Below are positions 8,192 to 16,256 of a DNA stretch of 64,000 nucleotides, piece after piece. Source of the stretch: an uncultured Anaerolineae bacterium (GTDB taxonomy: Bacteria; Chloroflexota; Anaerolineae; JACIWP01); the NCBI GenBank assembly GCA_938049385.1, contig CALIBQ010000013.1, forward strand, positions 1-64,000, read 5' to 3'. Both the position numbers and the translations under genes were made by a program. The notes under the pieces are model-generated. The model searched no databases and was not told where the DNA came from. It saw nothing but the letters and a program-made list of their open reading frames with translations. The stretch's first letter is position 1; every line of letters starts with the position of its first letter.

Positions 8192-9097
8192 ATGGCCCTG
8201 CCCGGCGCGCACTACCGCTACTTCCTCTGGCACAACCTGGTCAGCCGGCTGACCCACCATCGCCGGCCGCTTCTGGCCGGCTTCAAGGTCACCCACCGCT
8301 GTAACCTGCACTGCCGGGCATGTCCCTTCTGGCGCCGTCCGGCGGATGACATCCCCTTCGACAAAGCAGTGGAAGTGTTGGATACTTTCATGGAAGCCGG
8401 CGTGCGTCTGCTTATCTTCGAGGGCGGGGAGCCGTTCCTGTGGCGCGACGGCGAGCGCCGGCTGGAAGACCTGGTGCAGGAGGCCCGCCAGCGCTTCTTC
8501 GCCGTGGGCATCACCACCAACGGCACGCTTCCCATTGAAACCTCGGCGGACATCGTGTGGGTGAGCATTGACGGCCTGCGCGCGACCCACAACGCCAACC
8601 GCGGCCCGGTCTTCGACCGGGTCATGGACAACATCCGCGCCTCCGCGCATCCGAAAATACTGGCGAACGTGACCATCAACCGCTTGAACGTGGATGAGGT
8701 TCCGGCGCTGGTGCGCTTCCTGGCGGAGGAGCCGAACATCCGCGGCATCACCGTTCAGTTCTTCTATCCGTATGCGGAGAGCGAGGATTTGCGCATCACG
8801 CCGGCACAGCGCCGGCAGGTGCTGGACCAACTGATCGCACTGAAGCGGCAGGGCTATCCCATCCTGGATTCCTACAGCGCGCTGGAAGCGCTGAAAGGCA
8901 ACACCTGGAAATGCTATGACTGGCTGATCGCCGACGCGGACCCCGACGGCCGCATTCATCTGGGCTGTTACCTGAAGGATCGGGGCGAGATACACTGCGA
9001 GCAGTGCGGTTTCGCCGCACATGCGGAGCTTTCGCTGGCCTTTGCCGGCAGTATCGGCGCCATTTATACCGGCTATAAGGTCTTCGGCTTTCGCTGA
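8192..9097 (+). CDS. Radical SAM protein in the isc operon
   Basis: A 301-aa protein. FKVTHRCNLHCRACPFW holds the CX3CX2C motif that binds the SAM [4Fe-4S] cluster, and EGGEPFLW corresponds to the GGEP SAM-binding motif. The C-terminal part has more cysteines (KCYDW, GCYLK, then HCEQCGF) that may bind an auxiliary cluster as in SPASM/twitch proteins. The substrate is unknown. Its place between iscS and iscU, all on one strand with gaps of 20-30 nt, suggests a role linked to Fe-S supply or simply a client of it. The start is the ATG after GAGGTCT; there is no strong ribosome binding site. Confidence 0.82.
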   Translation: MALPGAHYRYFLWHNLVSRLTHHRRPLLAGFKVTHRCNLHCRACPFWRRPADDIPFDKAVEVLDTFMEAGVRLLIFEGGEPFLWRDGERRLEDLVQEARQRFFAVGITTNGTLPIETSADIVWVSIDGLRATHNANRGPVFDRVMDNIRASAHPKILANVTINRLNVDEVPALVRFLAEEPNIRGITVQFFYPYAESEDLRITPAQRRQVLDQLIALKRQGYPILDSYSALEALKGNTWKCYDWLIADADPDGRIHLGCYLKDRGEIHCEQCGFAAHAELSLAFAGSIGAIYTGYKVFGFR

Positions 9098-9126
9098 CGC
9101 CGGCCGGTTCACGAACGGAGGAACCC

Positions 9127-9567
9127 ATGTATTCGAACCTGGTCATTGAGCACTTCACCAATCCCCGCAATGTGGGCGTCATCGAGGATGCTGACGGCGT
9201 GGGGCGGGTGGGCAATCCTGTCTGCGGCGACATGATGGAAATATTTATCAAGGTGGAGGCCGGCCGTATTGTGGACGCGAAGTTCCGCACTTTTGGCTGT
9301 GGGGCCGCCATCGCCACCAGCTCTATAGCCACCGAGATGGTCAAGGGCCAGACCATTGAGGAAGTCCTGCGCTTGACGCGCAAGGACGTCGCTGATGCAT
9401 TGGGAGGACTGCCGGCCCACAAGATGCACTGTTCGAACCTGGCAGTGGACGGCCTGCGCGCTGCCCTGCATGACTACTTCAGCAAGCACCCGGAGCTTCT
9501 GCCAGCCGGCGTGCGGCTGGAAGACTTGGCACCCCCACCCGAGGACGCGTCTACAGAGGAAGCCTGA
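9127..9567 (+). CDS. iscU: Fe-S cluster scaffold, IscU/NifU N-terminal type
   Basis: A 146-aa scaffold protein. All three cluster-ligand cysteines are present: VGNPVCGDMME, FGCGAAIATSS and HKMHCSNLA. Asp follows the first Cys, as in IscU. It receives sulfur from IscS and assembles a [2Fe-2S] or [4Fe-4S] cluster. The C-terminal ~25 residues (PEDASTEEA) are an acidic extension rather than the NFU domain of full NifU. A ribosome binding site, GGAGG, lies 5 nt before the ATG. The gene sits 5 nt before mnmA. Confidence 0.92.
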   Translation: MYSNLVIEHFTNPRNVGVIEDADGVGRVGNPVCGDMMEIFIKVEAGRIVDAKFRTFGCGAAIATSSIATEMVKGQTIEEVLRLTRKDVADALGGLPAHKMHCSNLAVDGLRAALHDYFSKHPELLPAGVRLEDLAPPPEDASTEEA

Positions 9568-9572
9568 CCCCT

Positions 9573-10688
9573 ATGGAAAACGCCTGGCCGCCTGCCGGCG
9601 CCGCCGTCGCCGTGGCTATGAGCGGTGGTGTGGACAGCTCCACCGCCGCCCTGCTGTTGCTGGAGCGCGGCTACCGCGTCTTCGGCATCACCATGCGCAT
9701 CTGGACCGAGGAAGACCTGCACAGCTCCTCGCCGGCTGTTCCGCCAGCGGTCCAGCGGGCACGCCAGACCGCTGAAGCGTTAGGCATCCCCTGGCACATG
9801 CTCGACCTGCGGGAGCCGTTCCGCCGGCAGGTGGTGGAGTATCTGATTGCGGAATACACGCGCGGCCGCACCCCCAACCCCTGCGTAATGTGCAATCGGC
9901 ATATGAAGTTCGGCCTGCTCCTGGAGGAAGCGCGCCGGCTGGGCGCCAGCCACCTGGCCACCGGCCACTATGTGCGCACCGCTTTTTACGACGGTCGCTG
10001 GCATCTTCTGCGCGGCCGCGACCGCCGCAAAGACCAGTCATACATGCTCTATATGTTGGGGCAGGAGGTGCTGGCGCAGGTCTGCTTCCCGCTGGGGGAG
10101 CTGACCAAGACCGCCGTGCGCCGGCTGGCCGCTGAGCGGGGCCTGCCGACGGCTTCGCAGGAAGAGAGCCAGGAAATCTGCTTCCTGAAGGAGCGAGATT
10201 ACCGCGCTTTCCTGCGCCGGTTGGCGCCGGAGCGGATGGAGCCGGGACCTATTTACGACGTGTGGGGGCGGGAGCTAGGCCGGCATAAGGGCCTGGCCGG
10301 CTACACCATCGGACAGCGCAGAGGGCTGGGCATTGCCGCACCGGAGCCGCTCTACGTGCTGGACATCGACGCGGCGCGCAATGCGCTCATCGTGGGGCCG
10401 GCCAGCCAGTTGGGCGGCGATACCGCCGAGGTGGAAGATGTCCGCTACGTCTCTGGCGAGGTGCCCGCCGGCCCATTCACCTGTACCGCCAAAATTCGCT
10501 ACCAAGCAGAGGAGGTCGAGGCGACCGTCGTCCCGACGGGGCCTGATACCGCTGAGGTGCATTTCGCCCGGCCTCTGCGGGATATCACGCCGGGGCAGGG
10601 TGTGGTATTCTATGCTGGCGACGAAGTGTTGGGCGGTGGCATTCTGCGGTCCGCGCGCTTTCTCTTCCAAGCCAATCAGGGGAGATGA
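9573..10688 (+). CDS. mnmA: tRNA-specific 2-thiouridylase MnmA
   Basis: A 371-aa enzyme that puts sulfur on U34 of tRNA-Lys/Glu/Gln. The PP-loop AMSGGVDSSTAALLL binds ATP; NPCVMCNRHMKFG carries the first catalytic cysteine and SQEICFLKERDY the second, persulfide-bearing one. A central GYTIGQRRGLGI segment and a C-terminal beta domain follow the usual order. Its position after iscS and iscU matches the established need of MnmA for IscS-derived sulfur. The stop overlaps the next gene (ATGA). Confidence 0.95.
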   Translation: MENAWPPAGAAVAVAMSGGVDSSTAALLLLERGYRVFGITMRIWTEEDLHSSSPAVPPAVQRARQTAEALGIPWHMLDLREPFRRQVVEYLIAEYTRGRTPNPCVMCNRHMKFGLLLEEARRLGASHLATGHYVRTAFYDGRWHLLRGRDRRKDQSYMLYMLGQEVLAQVCFPLGELTKTAVRRLAAERGLPTASQEESQEICFLKERDYRAFLRRLAPERMEPGPIYDVWGRELGRHKGLAGYTIGQRRGLGIAAPEPLYVLDIDAARNALIVGPASQLGGDTAEVEDVRYVSGEVPAGPFTCTAKIRYQAEEVEATVVPTGPDTAEVHFARPLRDITPGQGVVFYAGDEVLGGGILRSARFLFQANQGR

Positions 10689-10948
10689 TGGCGATGTTTC
10701 AGATGCCGGCGTGGGTCTTGTCCGTACTGCTGGGAACGATTTGCGCGGCGGCCTTTTTCCTGTGGCAGGGGCGCACCTGGCGTGAGCTGGCGGCCTATTG
10801 GGTGGCCGGCGTGCTGGGGTTCCTGGCCGGCCAGGCGGCCGGCGTGCTTACCGGCTGGCGGGTGCTGACCATCGGCCAGGTTGATTTGCTGTGGGGCATC
10901 GGGCTGGCGCTGGCGGCGCTGGTGCTTGTCAGGCTGTTGCGAGTGTGA
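10685..10948 (+). CDS. Small membrane protein after mnmA, unknown
   Basis: A protein of 84-87 aa with hydrophobic segments at about 8-28, 38-58 and 65-85. The ORF begins with an ATGA overlap with mnmA, but the ATG at 10694 has the better-spaced GGAG. No family is recognised. Translational coupling suggests it belongs to the isc-mnmA operon. Confidence 0.6.
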   Translation: MMAMFQMPAWVLSVLLGTICAAAFFLWQGRTWRELAAYWVAGVLGFLAGQAAGVLTGWRVLTIGQVDLLWGIGLALAALVLVRLLRV

Positions 10949-10955
10949 AACAAGC

Positions 10956-10990
10956 GAAGAAGGAGCGGCTGGGTATACCGCTCCCTCTTC
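10956..10990. terminator. Bidirectional terminator-like hairpin
   Basis: GAAG..GGAGCGG (10956-10968) pairs with CCGCTCC..CTTC (10978-10990) around a 9-nt loop. It lies between the convergent isc-mnmA operon and the ABC importer operon. There is no long T-tract on either side. Confidence 0.55.
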
Positions 10991-11002
10991 TGTCAAGAGG
11001 GG

Positions 11003-11830
11003 TCAACCTTTGATAGCTCCCTCGATCATCCCCTGCAGGAAGTATCTTCGCATGGTGACGAACAGGGCTACGGCCGGCAGTAGAATCACCACGCATGCGG
11101 CCGCCAGCAGTTCGTCCTGATTTCCCTCCAGCGCGTGCTGAAAATCGAACAGTCCCACCGTGGCGGTTTTCATGATCGTTTTCGAGATGAGAATGAGGGG
11201 CGTGATGAAGTTATTCCAGTTATAGACGAAGTTGATCAGGAAGGTCGCGGTCAGGCCAGGTCCGGAGATAGGGATGACGATGCGCAGGAAGGTCTGGAGC
11301 GGCGTCGCGCCGTCAATGGCTGCCGCCTCTTCCAGCTCACGGGGGATGCTCTCGAAAAAGCCCTTCATGATCCAGACGCCCAGGGGCACGCCGTAGGCGC
11401 CGAACACCAGGATCATGATGGTGTAGGTGCTGAGCAGTTTCAGGTCGCTGGCCAATTTGTACAAGGGGATCAGGTTCGTCAGGCCGGGGATCATCATCAT
11501 GCCCAGGATGAACCACAGCAGGGGGTCCCGGCCCTTGAAGCGCAGTCGAGCGAGGGCGTAGGCCGCCGGCGCCGCCGCGACACAGGTCAGCAGCGCGCCG
11601 CCCAGGGCGTCAATGATGCTGTTCAAAATGTAGCGGGGGAAGCGCCCGTATGACCAGAGCCGCGCATAATTGCCCCAATAGAACGAGTCGGGGATGATAT
11701 CACTGCTCAGACCGTAGCCTGGCGCCCGCAGAGATGTCATGACGGTGTAGAAAACGGGAAAGATGAACGCTAAGGCGACTGCCAGGAGCAGGATATTCAC
11801 CGCCGGCGATCCGAATCGTTTGGCGAGCAT
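11003..11830 (-). CDS. ABC transporter permease, MalG/CUT1 type
   Basis: A 275-aa inner-membrane permease with about six membrane helices. The EAA loop is EELEEAAAIDGATPLQTFLRIVIP (E-AAA-DG motif), where the ATPase docks. The C-terminus is short and basic, as in MalG-type subunits of carbohydrate importers. GGAGG lies 6 nt before the ATG. It is last of the four-gene operon lacI-SBP-permease-permease; no ATPase gene is present, so a shared MsmK/UgpC-type ATPase encoded elsewhere is likely. Confidence 0.92.
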   Translation of the reverse strand: MLAKRFGSPAVNILLLAVALAFIFPVFYTVMTSLRAPGYGLSSDIIPDSFYWGNYARLWSYGRFPRYILNSIIDALGGALLTCVAAAPAAYALARLRFKGRDPLLWFILGMMMIPGLTNLIPLYKLASDLKLLSTYTIMILVFGAYGVPLGVWIMKGFFESIPRELEEAAAIDGATPLQTFLRIVIPISGPGLTATFLINFVYNWNNFITPLILISKTIMKTATVGLFDFQHALEGNQDELLAAACVVILLPAVALFVTMRRYFLQGMIEGAIKG

Positions 11831-11845
11831 GGCGCCCCTCCAAAG

Positions 11846-12760
11846 CTATGCCCACGCGCTCTCGGAGCGCAGGGCACGGATATATACTGCCGCCAGGATG
11901 GCATTGATGAAGAACATGATGACCGACAGGGCGGCCCCGTATCCGAAATGGAAATATTGGATGGCCTCGCGGTACATGTGAAGCGGAAGCACCTCGGTAG
12001 CCCGACCAGGCCCCCCTTCGGTGATGGCCAGGAACATACCCACCGCATTTACCACCTGAATCGAGAGAAAGACCACCGTGACCAGTGTCGTTGGGCGAAG
12101 CAGGGGCCAGGTGACTTTCCAAAAGGCCGTCCATTTCGTCGCCCCATCAATCGCGGCCGCCTCGTAGACCTCCTTGGGTATGGTCTGCAGGCCGGCCAGC
12201 AGTAACAGCATAGTGAAAGCAGTCGAACGCCATACCGACGCCGCGGTGACGATGCCCATGGCGCCAGCCGGCGTCGCAATCAGCGTCACCCCGCCGAAGA
12301 GCGGTCCAATCAGGTTCTGCAGTACACCGTAGTCTCGGTAGAACATCCAGCGCCACATCACACCGGAAGTAATTTCGGATAGCACCCAGGGGATGAAGAT
12401 CAGCGTCATGCACAACGCCCCCAGGCTCAGCCCCCGGTTGAATGCCAGCGCCAGCAGGAACGAGATGAGCATGGTAAGGGTGATGTAAAAGACCCCAAAA
12501 ATGAGGGTCAACTGCAGGCTCTGCCAGAACTGCCGGCTGGCGATAATCGTGGCGAAGTTCTCCAGGCCGATGAAGACCATTTCCCCCTTGCGGACGGTGG
12601 TCAGGGCCAGGTAAAAGCTGTACAGGGTCGGGTACATGCTGACGACCCCGATAAGGATAAGAGCCGGCGCCATCAGCAAGTAAGGATAGAACCGGTGGCT
12701 GTGCTCTTGGATTCTGCCCAGCATTCCCCGCGCACGTGCTTTTTCCGCTACCGCATACAT
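11846..12760 (-). CDS. ABC transporter permease, MalF/CUT1 type
   Basis: A 304-aa permease with six predicted helices. The EAA motif reads KEVYEAAAIDGATKWTAFWK, followed by WPLLRPTT. The start at 12760 is chosen because GAGGATAACC-ATG gives a good ribosome binding site; the frame extends 15 codons upstream without one. It pairs with the downstream MalG-type permease 15 nt away. The transported sugar or glycoside is unknown. Confidence 0.9.
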   Translation of the reverse strand: MYAVAEKARARGMLGRIQEHSHRFYPYLLMAPALILIGVVSMYPTLYSFYLALTTVRKGEMVFIGLENFATIIASRQFWQSLQLTLIFGVFYITLTMLISFLLALAFNRGLSLGALCMTLIFIPWVLSEITSGVMWRWMFYRDYGVLQNLIGPLFGGVTLIATPAGAMGIVTAASVWRSTAFTMLLLLAGLQTIPKEVYEAAAIDGATKWTAFWKVTWPLLRPTTLVTVVFLSIQVVNAVGMFLAITEGGPGRATEVLPLHMYREAIQYFHFGYGAALSVIMFFINAILAAVYIRALRSESAWA

Positions 12761-12810
12761 GGTTATCCTCTTCGGCCGGAACAACATCGGCCTGTCTTGA
12801 AACATTTGCG

Positions 12811-12841
12811 GCCCATGCGCCGGCCTGGCCGGCGCATGGGC
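12811..12841 (-). repeat. Intergenic stem-loop after the binding-protein gene
   Basis: A near-perfect inverted repeat (arm GCCCATGCGCCGGCC, 15 bp, 1-nt centre) between the binding-protein stop and the first permease. Such hairpins often protect the highly expressed binding-protein mRNA and lower permease expression; that role is inferred. Confidence 0.6.
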
Positions 12842-12858
12842 GTGTATTAGCAGAGCGG

Positions 12859-14220
12859 TTACTTGAAATAGCGCTTGATCACTTCATCCTGCGCCTGCTG
12901 GAGGTGCGACGCCGGATCCAACTTGGGATCGAGCATCAGCTCCTGCAGGGCGATGGCCAGGGCATCCAGGCTCTCGGTGTAGTAGGGCGACTGCTCCATG
13001 AACACGCCGTTTTCACCCAGGTTCTTCGCCGTCTCCCGGTAAAAATCGCTGTCGAAGGCGGAAGCCTTGAAGGCGGCATCAATGGTGGGGATGCCGTACA
13101 TGTTGCTGGCATACTGGGCCAGGGTCGGCGGATTCATGAAGAAGTTGAGCCAGGCCAGGGCACCTTTCGGGTTCCTGGCGTTTTTCGGCACAGCCCAGGT
13201 CTCGCCGACCAGGAAGACATAGTGCTTGCCTTCTTTAAAGGCCGGCGCCAGGCCCAGCTTCGTCTCGCCGGCCCCGATCTTTTCCTTCAGGCCGGGGATG
13301 AAGAGGAAGGACCAGGAACCACCGCGCACTGAAGCGGCCTTGCCCTCCACCCAGGGTGTCTCGCCGGCGGTGAAGTCGCCGGTGAAGCAGGTCTCGGGGA
13401 TGTAGCCCTTCGCCAGAAGCTCGCGCGCCCAGTTCACTACCTCGACGGTCTCCGGGGAGGCCCAGGCCGGCTTGCCCTCGGCGTCAAAGACATGCCCGCC
13501 GTTGGAGCGGATCCAGGGACCCCAGGTCAGCTCGACGGCGGCGTAATGCCGGCCGGCGAAGAAGGTGGAGATATACTTGCCTTCCTTCGCCAGACGCTCA
13601 CCCTCTTTCAGCCAATCCTGCGCGGAGGTGGGCCAGCCGTTCGGGAAATCCGCTACGTTGTAGTACCAGGCGCCGCCGCGCACATCTGCTGTCACGCAGT
13701 AACGCTTGCCCTGATAGACGCAGGCCTGCGTGTCCGCGTCGGAGAGCTGGCTGACCCAGGGCGTATCCTTGACCAGTTCGGTGATGTCCATCAATGCGCC
13801 GGCGCTCACCAGTTGCGGTACGGCCTGGCTCCCCAATTCGGTGATGTCCGGCATCTCGCCGCCGGACTGGGCGATCAAGGCCAGCTTCAGCGCGATCTGG
13901 TCCCAGGCGACCTGCTCGTAGTTCACCTTGATGCCGGTAGTCGCCTCGAACGAGGAGATCAACTGGCGCAGAGACACAGCGGCCTGATCCTTGGTATCGG
14001 ACAGGTCATAGCGCGCCCACACGGTGATGGGCTCCGGCTTGGCCTCCACCGGGACCTCTACGGTCTTCTCCACGACGACTGTCTTCTCCACCGGCTTTTC
14101 CACCACTACGGTTTCCTTAACGATTTTCTCCACCACTTGGGGCGTGGGGGCCGGCGCACATGAGGCCAGGATGAGAAGCAGGACTAGCAAGAGACCGACA
14201 AACGACCATTTGTGTTTCAT
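12859..14220 (-). CDS. Extracellular solute-binding lipoprotein (sugar type)
   Basis: A 453-aa lipoprotein of the family-1 solute-binding proteins. A signal peptide ends in the lipobox LILASC, with the Cys as lipid anchor. A Pro/Val-rich tether rich in VVEK/VVEKP repeats follows, then the binding fold (ITVWARYDLSDTKDQ; GAWYYNVADFPNGWP; AVPKNARNPKGALAWLNFFM). ATG 14220 has GGAGG 6 nt upstream; a GTG at 14226 is also in frame. It captures a carbohydrate outside the cell for the two downstream permeases; the ligand cannot be read from sequence. Confidence 0.92.
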   Translation of the reverse strand: MKHKWSFVGLLLVLLLILASCAPAPTPQVVEKIVKETVVVEKPVEKTVVVEKTVEVPVEAKPEPITVWARYDLSDTKDQAAVSLRQLISSFEATTGIKVNYEQVAWDQIALKLALIAQSGGEMPDITELGSQAVPQLVSAGALMDITELVKDTPWVSQLSDADTQACVYQGKRYCVTADVRGGAWYYNVADFPNGWPTSAQDWLKEGERLAKEGKYISTFFAGRHYAAVELTWGPWIRSNGGHVFDAEGKPAWASPETVEVVNWARELLAKGYIPETCFTGDFTAGETPWVEGKAASVRGGSWSFLFIPGLKEKIGAGETKLGLAPAFKEGKHYVFLVGETWAVPKNARNPKGALAWLNFFMNPPTLAQYASNMYGIPTIDAAFKASAFDSDFYRETAKNLGENGVFMEQSPYYTESLDALAIALQELMLDPKLDPASHLQQAQDEVIKRYFK

Positions 14221-14309
14221 TCGCACCCTCCTCTCTGGTCATTGGGTTTACTGCCCGGTGAGCCTCCGGGCGGGTCACGCTCCAGCTTGCCAGGCTTCTC
14301 TAGCTGTCA

Positions 14310-15347
14310 CTACCTCCGGGAAGGGTTGGTCGGGGCGCCGGCGGTGCTCTCGCCGGCGATGAAATAGGGCTGAATCAATACCTGGGTAGCTTCCAGCGGC
14401 TCGTTGTTCAGCAGGGCGATGAGCATGCGTGCCGCCTGGGCGGACGATTCTTCCGCCCGGATGTCCACTGCCGTAGGACGAAAAGCCCCCAGCGCATCGA
14501 CCGTTGAACGGTCAAAGCATATCAGGGACAGGTCCTCCGGGACCCGGATGCCGCGCTCCTGCAGTGCCTGATAGGCACCCCAAGCGGCGATATCAGTCCA
14601 GAAAATGACAGCGGTGGTACGAGGGTGATGCTCTAGCAAGGTGAGGATGGCGGCGGCGCCGGCTTCCGGGGAGATGCCGCATGGGAGGGTCTCGCTGGTG
14701 AGATGATATGCATCGCAGGCGGAAGCAAAGCCGGCCAGTGCGCGCTCCACCAACCCGAAGCCGCGGTCATCCTGGTAGAAATAGACGATGTACTGATGCC
14801 CCAGCTCTGCCAGGTGTGCCACGCACTGCCGCATCGCATATTCCACATCCATATCCACGTATATGAGACCGGTGTTATCCGCGCAGCGACCGAAGAGCAC
14901 GAAAGGGATATCGGCCTGGCGCAGGATGTCGATGCGGGGGTCTTCCATGCGCACCTGGAGCAGTATCACGCCGTCCACCAGCCCGCTCTGGACCACGCGG
15001 CGCAAGTTTGCGTGGCCGGGGGCGGTATGGGTCAGCAGGAGGAAATCGTAGTTTTCCTGGTTGAGCACGTTGGCGGCGCCGGCGATGATCTTCATTTCGA
15101 GGTTGGCGATGCGCGGGGTGACGAGGGGGTAGGCGAAGCCGATGATGCCGGTGCGGCCGCCGGCCAGGCGCTGTGCCAGGGGGTGCGGTTGGTAGCCCAG
15201 GTCGGCGATGGCCTCGAAGATGCGCCGGCGGGTTTCCTCGGAGACCGGGCGCTTACCGCTCAAGGCATGGGATACCACCGTCTTGCTTACCCCTGCCCGT
15301 TCCGCCACATCCAGGATGGTGGGACGTCTGGCAGAGTTTTTACGCAT
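14310..15347 (-). CDS. LacI family transcriptional repressor
   Basis: A 345-aa regulator. RRPTILDVAERAGVSKTVVSHALSG is broken by helix positions typical of LacI: an HTH at about 10-32, then the hinge helix region (PHPLAQRLAGGRTG) and a periplasmic-binding-protein-like effector domain that should bind the imported sugar. It lies 89 nt upstream of the binding-protein gene on the same strand and probably controls the whole operon. Its own promoter carries a palindromic site, suggesting autoregulation. The ATG at 15347 follows GAGGTGACC. Confidence 0.92.
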   Translation of the reverse strand: MRKNSARRPTILDVAERAGVSKTVVSHALSGKRPVSEETRRRIFEAIADLGYQPHPLAQRLAGGRTGIIGFAYPLVTPRIANLEMKIIAGAANVLNQENYDFLLLTHTAPGHANLRRVVQSGLVDGVILLQVRMEDPRIDILRQADIPFVLFGRCADNTGLIYVDMDVEYAMRQCVAHLAELGHQYIVYFYQDDRGFGLVERALAGFASACDAYHLTSETLPCGISPEAGAAAILTLLEHHPRTTAVIFWTDIAAWGAYQALQERGIRVPEDLSLICFDRSTVDALGAFRPTAVDIRAEESSAQAARMLIALLNNEPLEATQVLIQPYFIAGESTAGAPTNPSRR

Positions 15348-15443
15348 GGTCACCTCGCACTCTTATAAAGCCCACTTGCAGGCAAAAGAACGAACAGGAC
15401 TGGCCGGTTCGATGAGTGAGAGAGATTCTATCGCGAACATGCG

Positions 15444-15456
15444 AACGCTTAGCGTT
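15444..15456 (-). promoter_or_regulatory. LacI-type operator
   Basis: Palindrome AACGCT-T-AGCGTT placed just downstream of the inferred transcription start. A repressor bound here would block the promoter. The match to LacI-family sites is by position and shape, not by a known consensus. Confidence 0.6.
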
Positions 15457-15471
15457 TGGTTTGTCCACTCT

Positions 15472-15500
15472 ATTATAGCACAAAACGGTTTGCATGTCAA
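15472..15500 (-). promoter_or_regulatory. Promoter of the lacI-ABC operon
   Basis: On the minus strand, TTGACA (15500-15495), a 17-nt spacer and TATAAT (15477-15472): a perfect consensus. The spacer contains AAAC-G-GTTT (15483-15491), a short LacI-like palindrome. Confidence 0.85.
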
Positions 15501-15623
15501 GTATATTAGACAATTCGTTTGATGTCTGGCGCAACAAATTCATGGAACGCCGGCATCATGCCCGGCAGTTCCTCACCGCCGGCCGCTACGCGGTGGACAT
15601 ATCGCACGCCCGACCAGCCTGGT

Positions 15624-15651
15624 TTGACAATTCGGCGGAATTCCGTATAAT
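15624..15651 (+). promoter_or_regulatory. Promoter of tRNA-Asn
   Basis: TTGACA (15624-15629), 16-nt spacer, TATAAT (15646-15651), 14 nt before the mature tRNA 5' end. Confidence 0.8.
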
Positions 15652-15665
15652 TTTGGGCAGAATGT

Positions 15666-15738
15666 TCCTCGGTAGCTCAACAGGCAGAGCGGCCGGCTGT
15701 TAACCGGTTGGTTGCAGGTTCGAGTCCTGCCCGGGGAG
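15666..15738 (+). tRNA. tRNA-Asn (GTT)
   Basis: A complete cloverleaf: acceptor stem TCCTCGG/CCGGGGA (one T-G pair), D stem GCTC/GAGC, anticodon stem GCCGG/CCGGT with loop CTGTTAA giving anticodon GTT at 15699-15701, and T arm TGCAGGTTCGAGTCCTGC. CCA is encoded at 15739-15741. It reads AAC/AAU codons. An intrinsic terminator follows. Confidence 0.95.
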
Positions 15739-15752
15739 CCAGCGCAGACAGC

Positions 15753-15780
15753 AAGGCCCGGCCATTTGGCCGGGCCTTTT
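15753..15780 (+). terminator. Terminator of tRNA-Asn
   Basis: AAGGCCCGGCC-ATTT-GGCCGGGCCTT followed by TT: an 11-bp stem with a 4-nt loop, directly after the tRNA. Confidence 0.85.
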
Positions 15781-15867
15781 GCACTGCGGGGGTTGTGCGT
15801 GTGCCGGCACCGTGCCGGCACAACCCACGAATTTTCGCCGAAATGCAAAAATTTTAAGCAAAACCCC

Positions 15868-15896
15868 TTGACAATCTGCGCCGGATTTGCTATATT
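15868..15896 (+). promoter_or_regulatory. Promoter of the structured RNA
   Basis: TTGACA (15868-15873), 17-nt spacer, TATATT (15891-15896). The predicted start is near 15903, just ahead of the structured region and in a gene-free zone. Confidence 0.8.
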
Positions 15897-15902
15897 ATAA
15901 AT

Positions 15903-16256
15903 ACCCTCAGGGGTACGGAATACGTCTCCTGAGGCTAGGGCGCCCCAAGTAATTGGAAAGCGCTCTATCGGAAGGCAGTACCACCGCCGCCAACCGGACC
16001 CTCGGCGTGGGGTGTCCAGGTCGAGGTAAAGGGAAACGGCTAGGGGTATGCGCTCTCGGAGCGATGAAGCTTTGGCGGCTAGCGATCCAGATGACTCCCG
16101 CAAGGGAGCAGATGGAGAGCGAACCCACCAGAGCAGAGCAACGAGAGAAGCCGATTAGGCGGAGTACCCCGCAGTACCACGAAGGTGGTACCGGGAGAAA
16201 GGCCGAAAGGGGGACGATAGAGAAGGCTGGAAGGTTACTTGGGGCCCCAATTTTTT
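15903..16256 (+). ncRNA. Structured non-coding RNA of about 350 nt, family not recognised
   Basis: No convincing ORF. By hand I find nested long-range helices: P1 GCCCCAAGTAA (15942-15952) with TTACTTGGGGC (16235-16245); P2 CTCTATCG (15963-15970) with CGATAGAG (16215-16222); CCGCCAA (15987-15993) with TTGGCGG (16072-16078); GGGGTA (16043-16048) with TACCCC (16165-16170). Local hairpins: CCTCAGG/CCTGAGG (15905-15934), CGCTC-TCG-GAGCG (16051-16063), CTCCC-GCAA-GGGAG (16095-16108) and GTACCAC-GAAG-GTGGTAC (16174-16191). It ends CCCCAATTTTTT. It has its own promoter. It lacks the RNase P core (GAGGAAAGUC) and tmRNA features. It may be a lineage-specific RNA. Confidence 0.7.

Noticed and set aside
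16174..16200. T-box-like AAGGTGGTACC in the structured RNA
   Set aside because: It forms a local 7-bp hairpin, the full T-box core is absent and no downstream gene is on that strand.
15903..16256. RNase P RNA or tmRNA identity for the structured RNA
   Set aside because: The universal RNase P core GAGGAAAGUC is missing and there is no tRNA-like 3' end for tmRNA.
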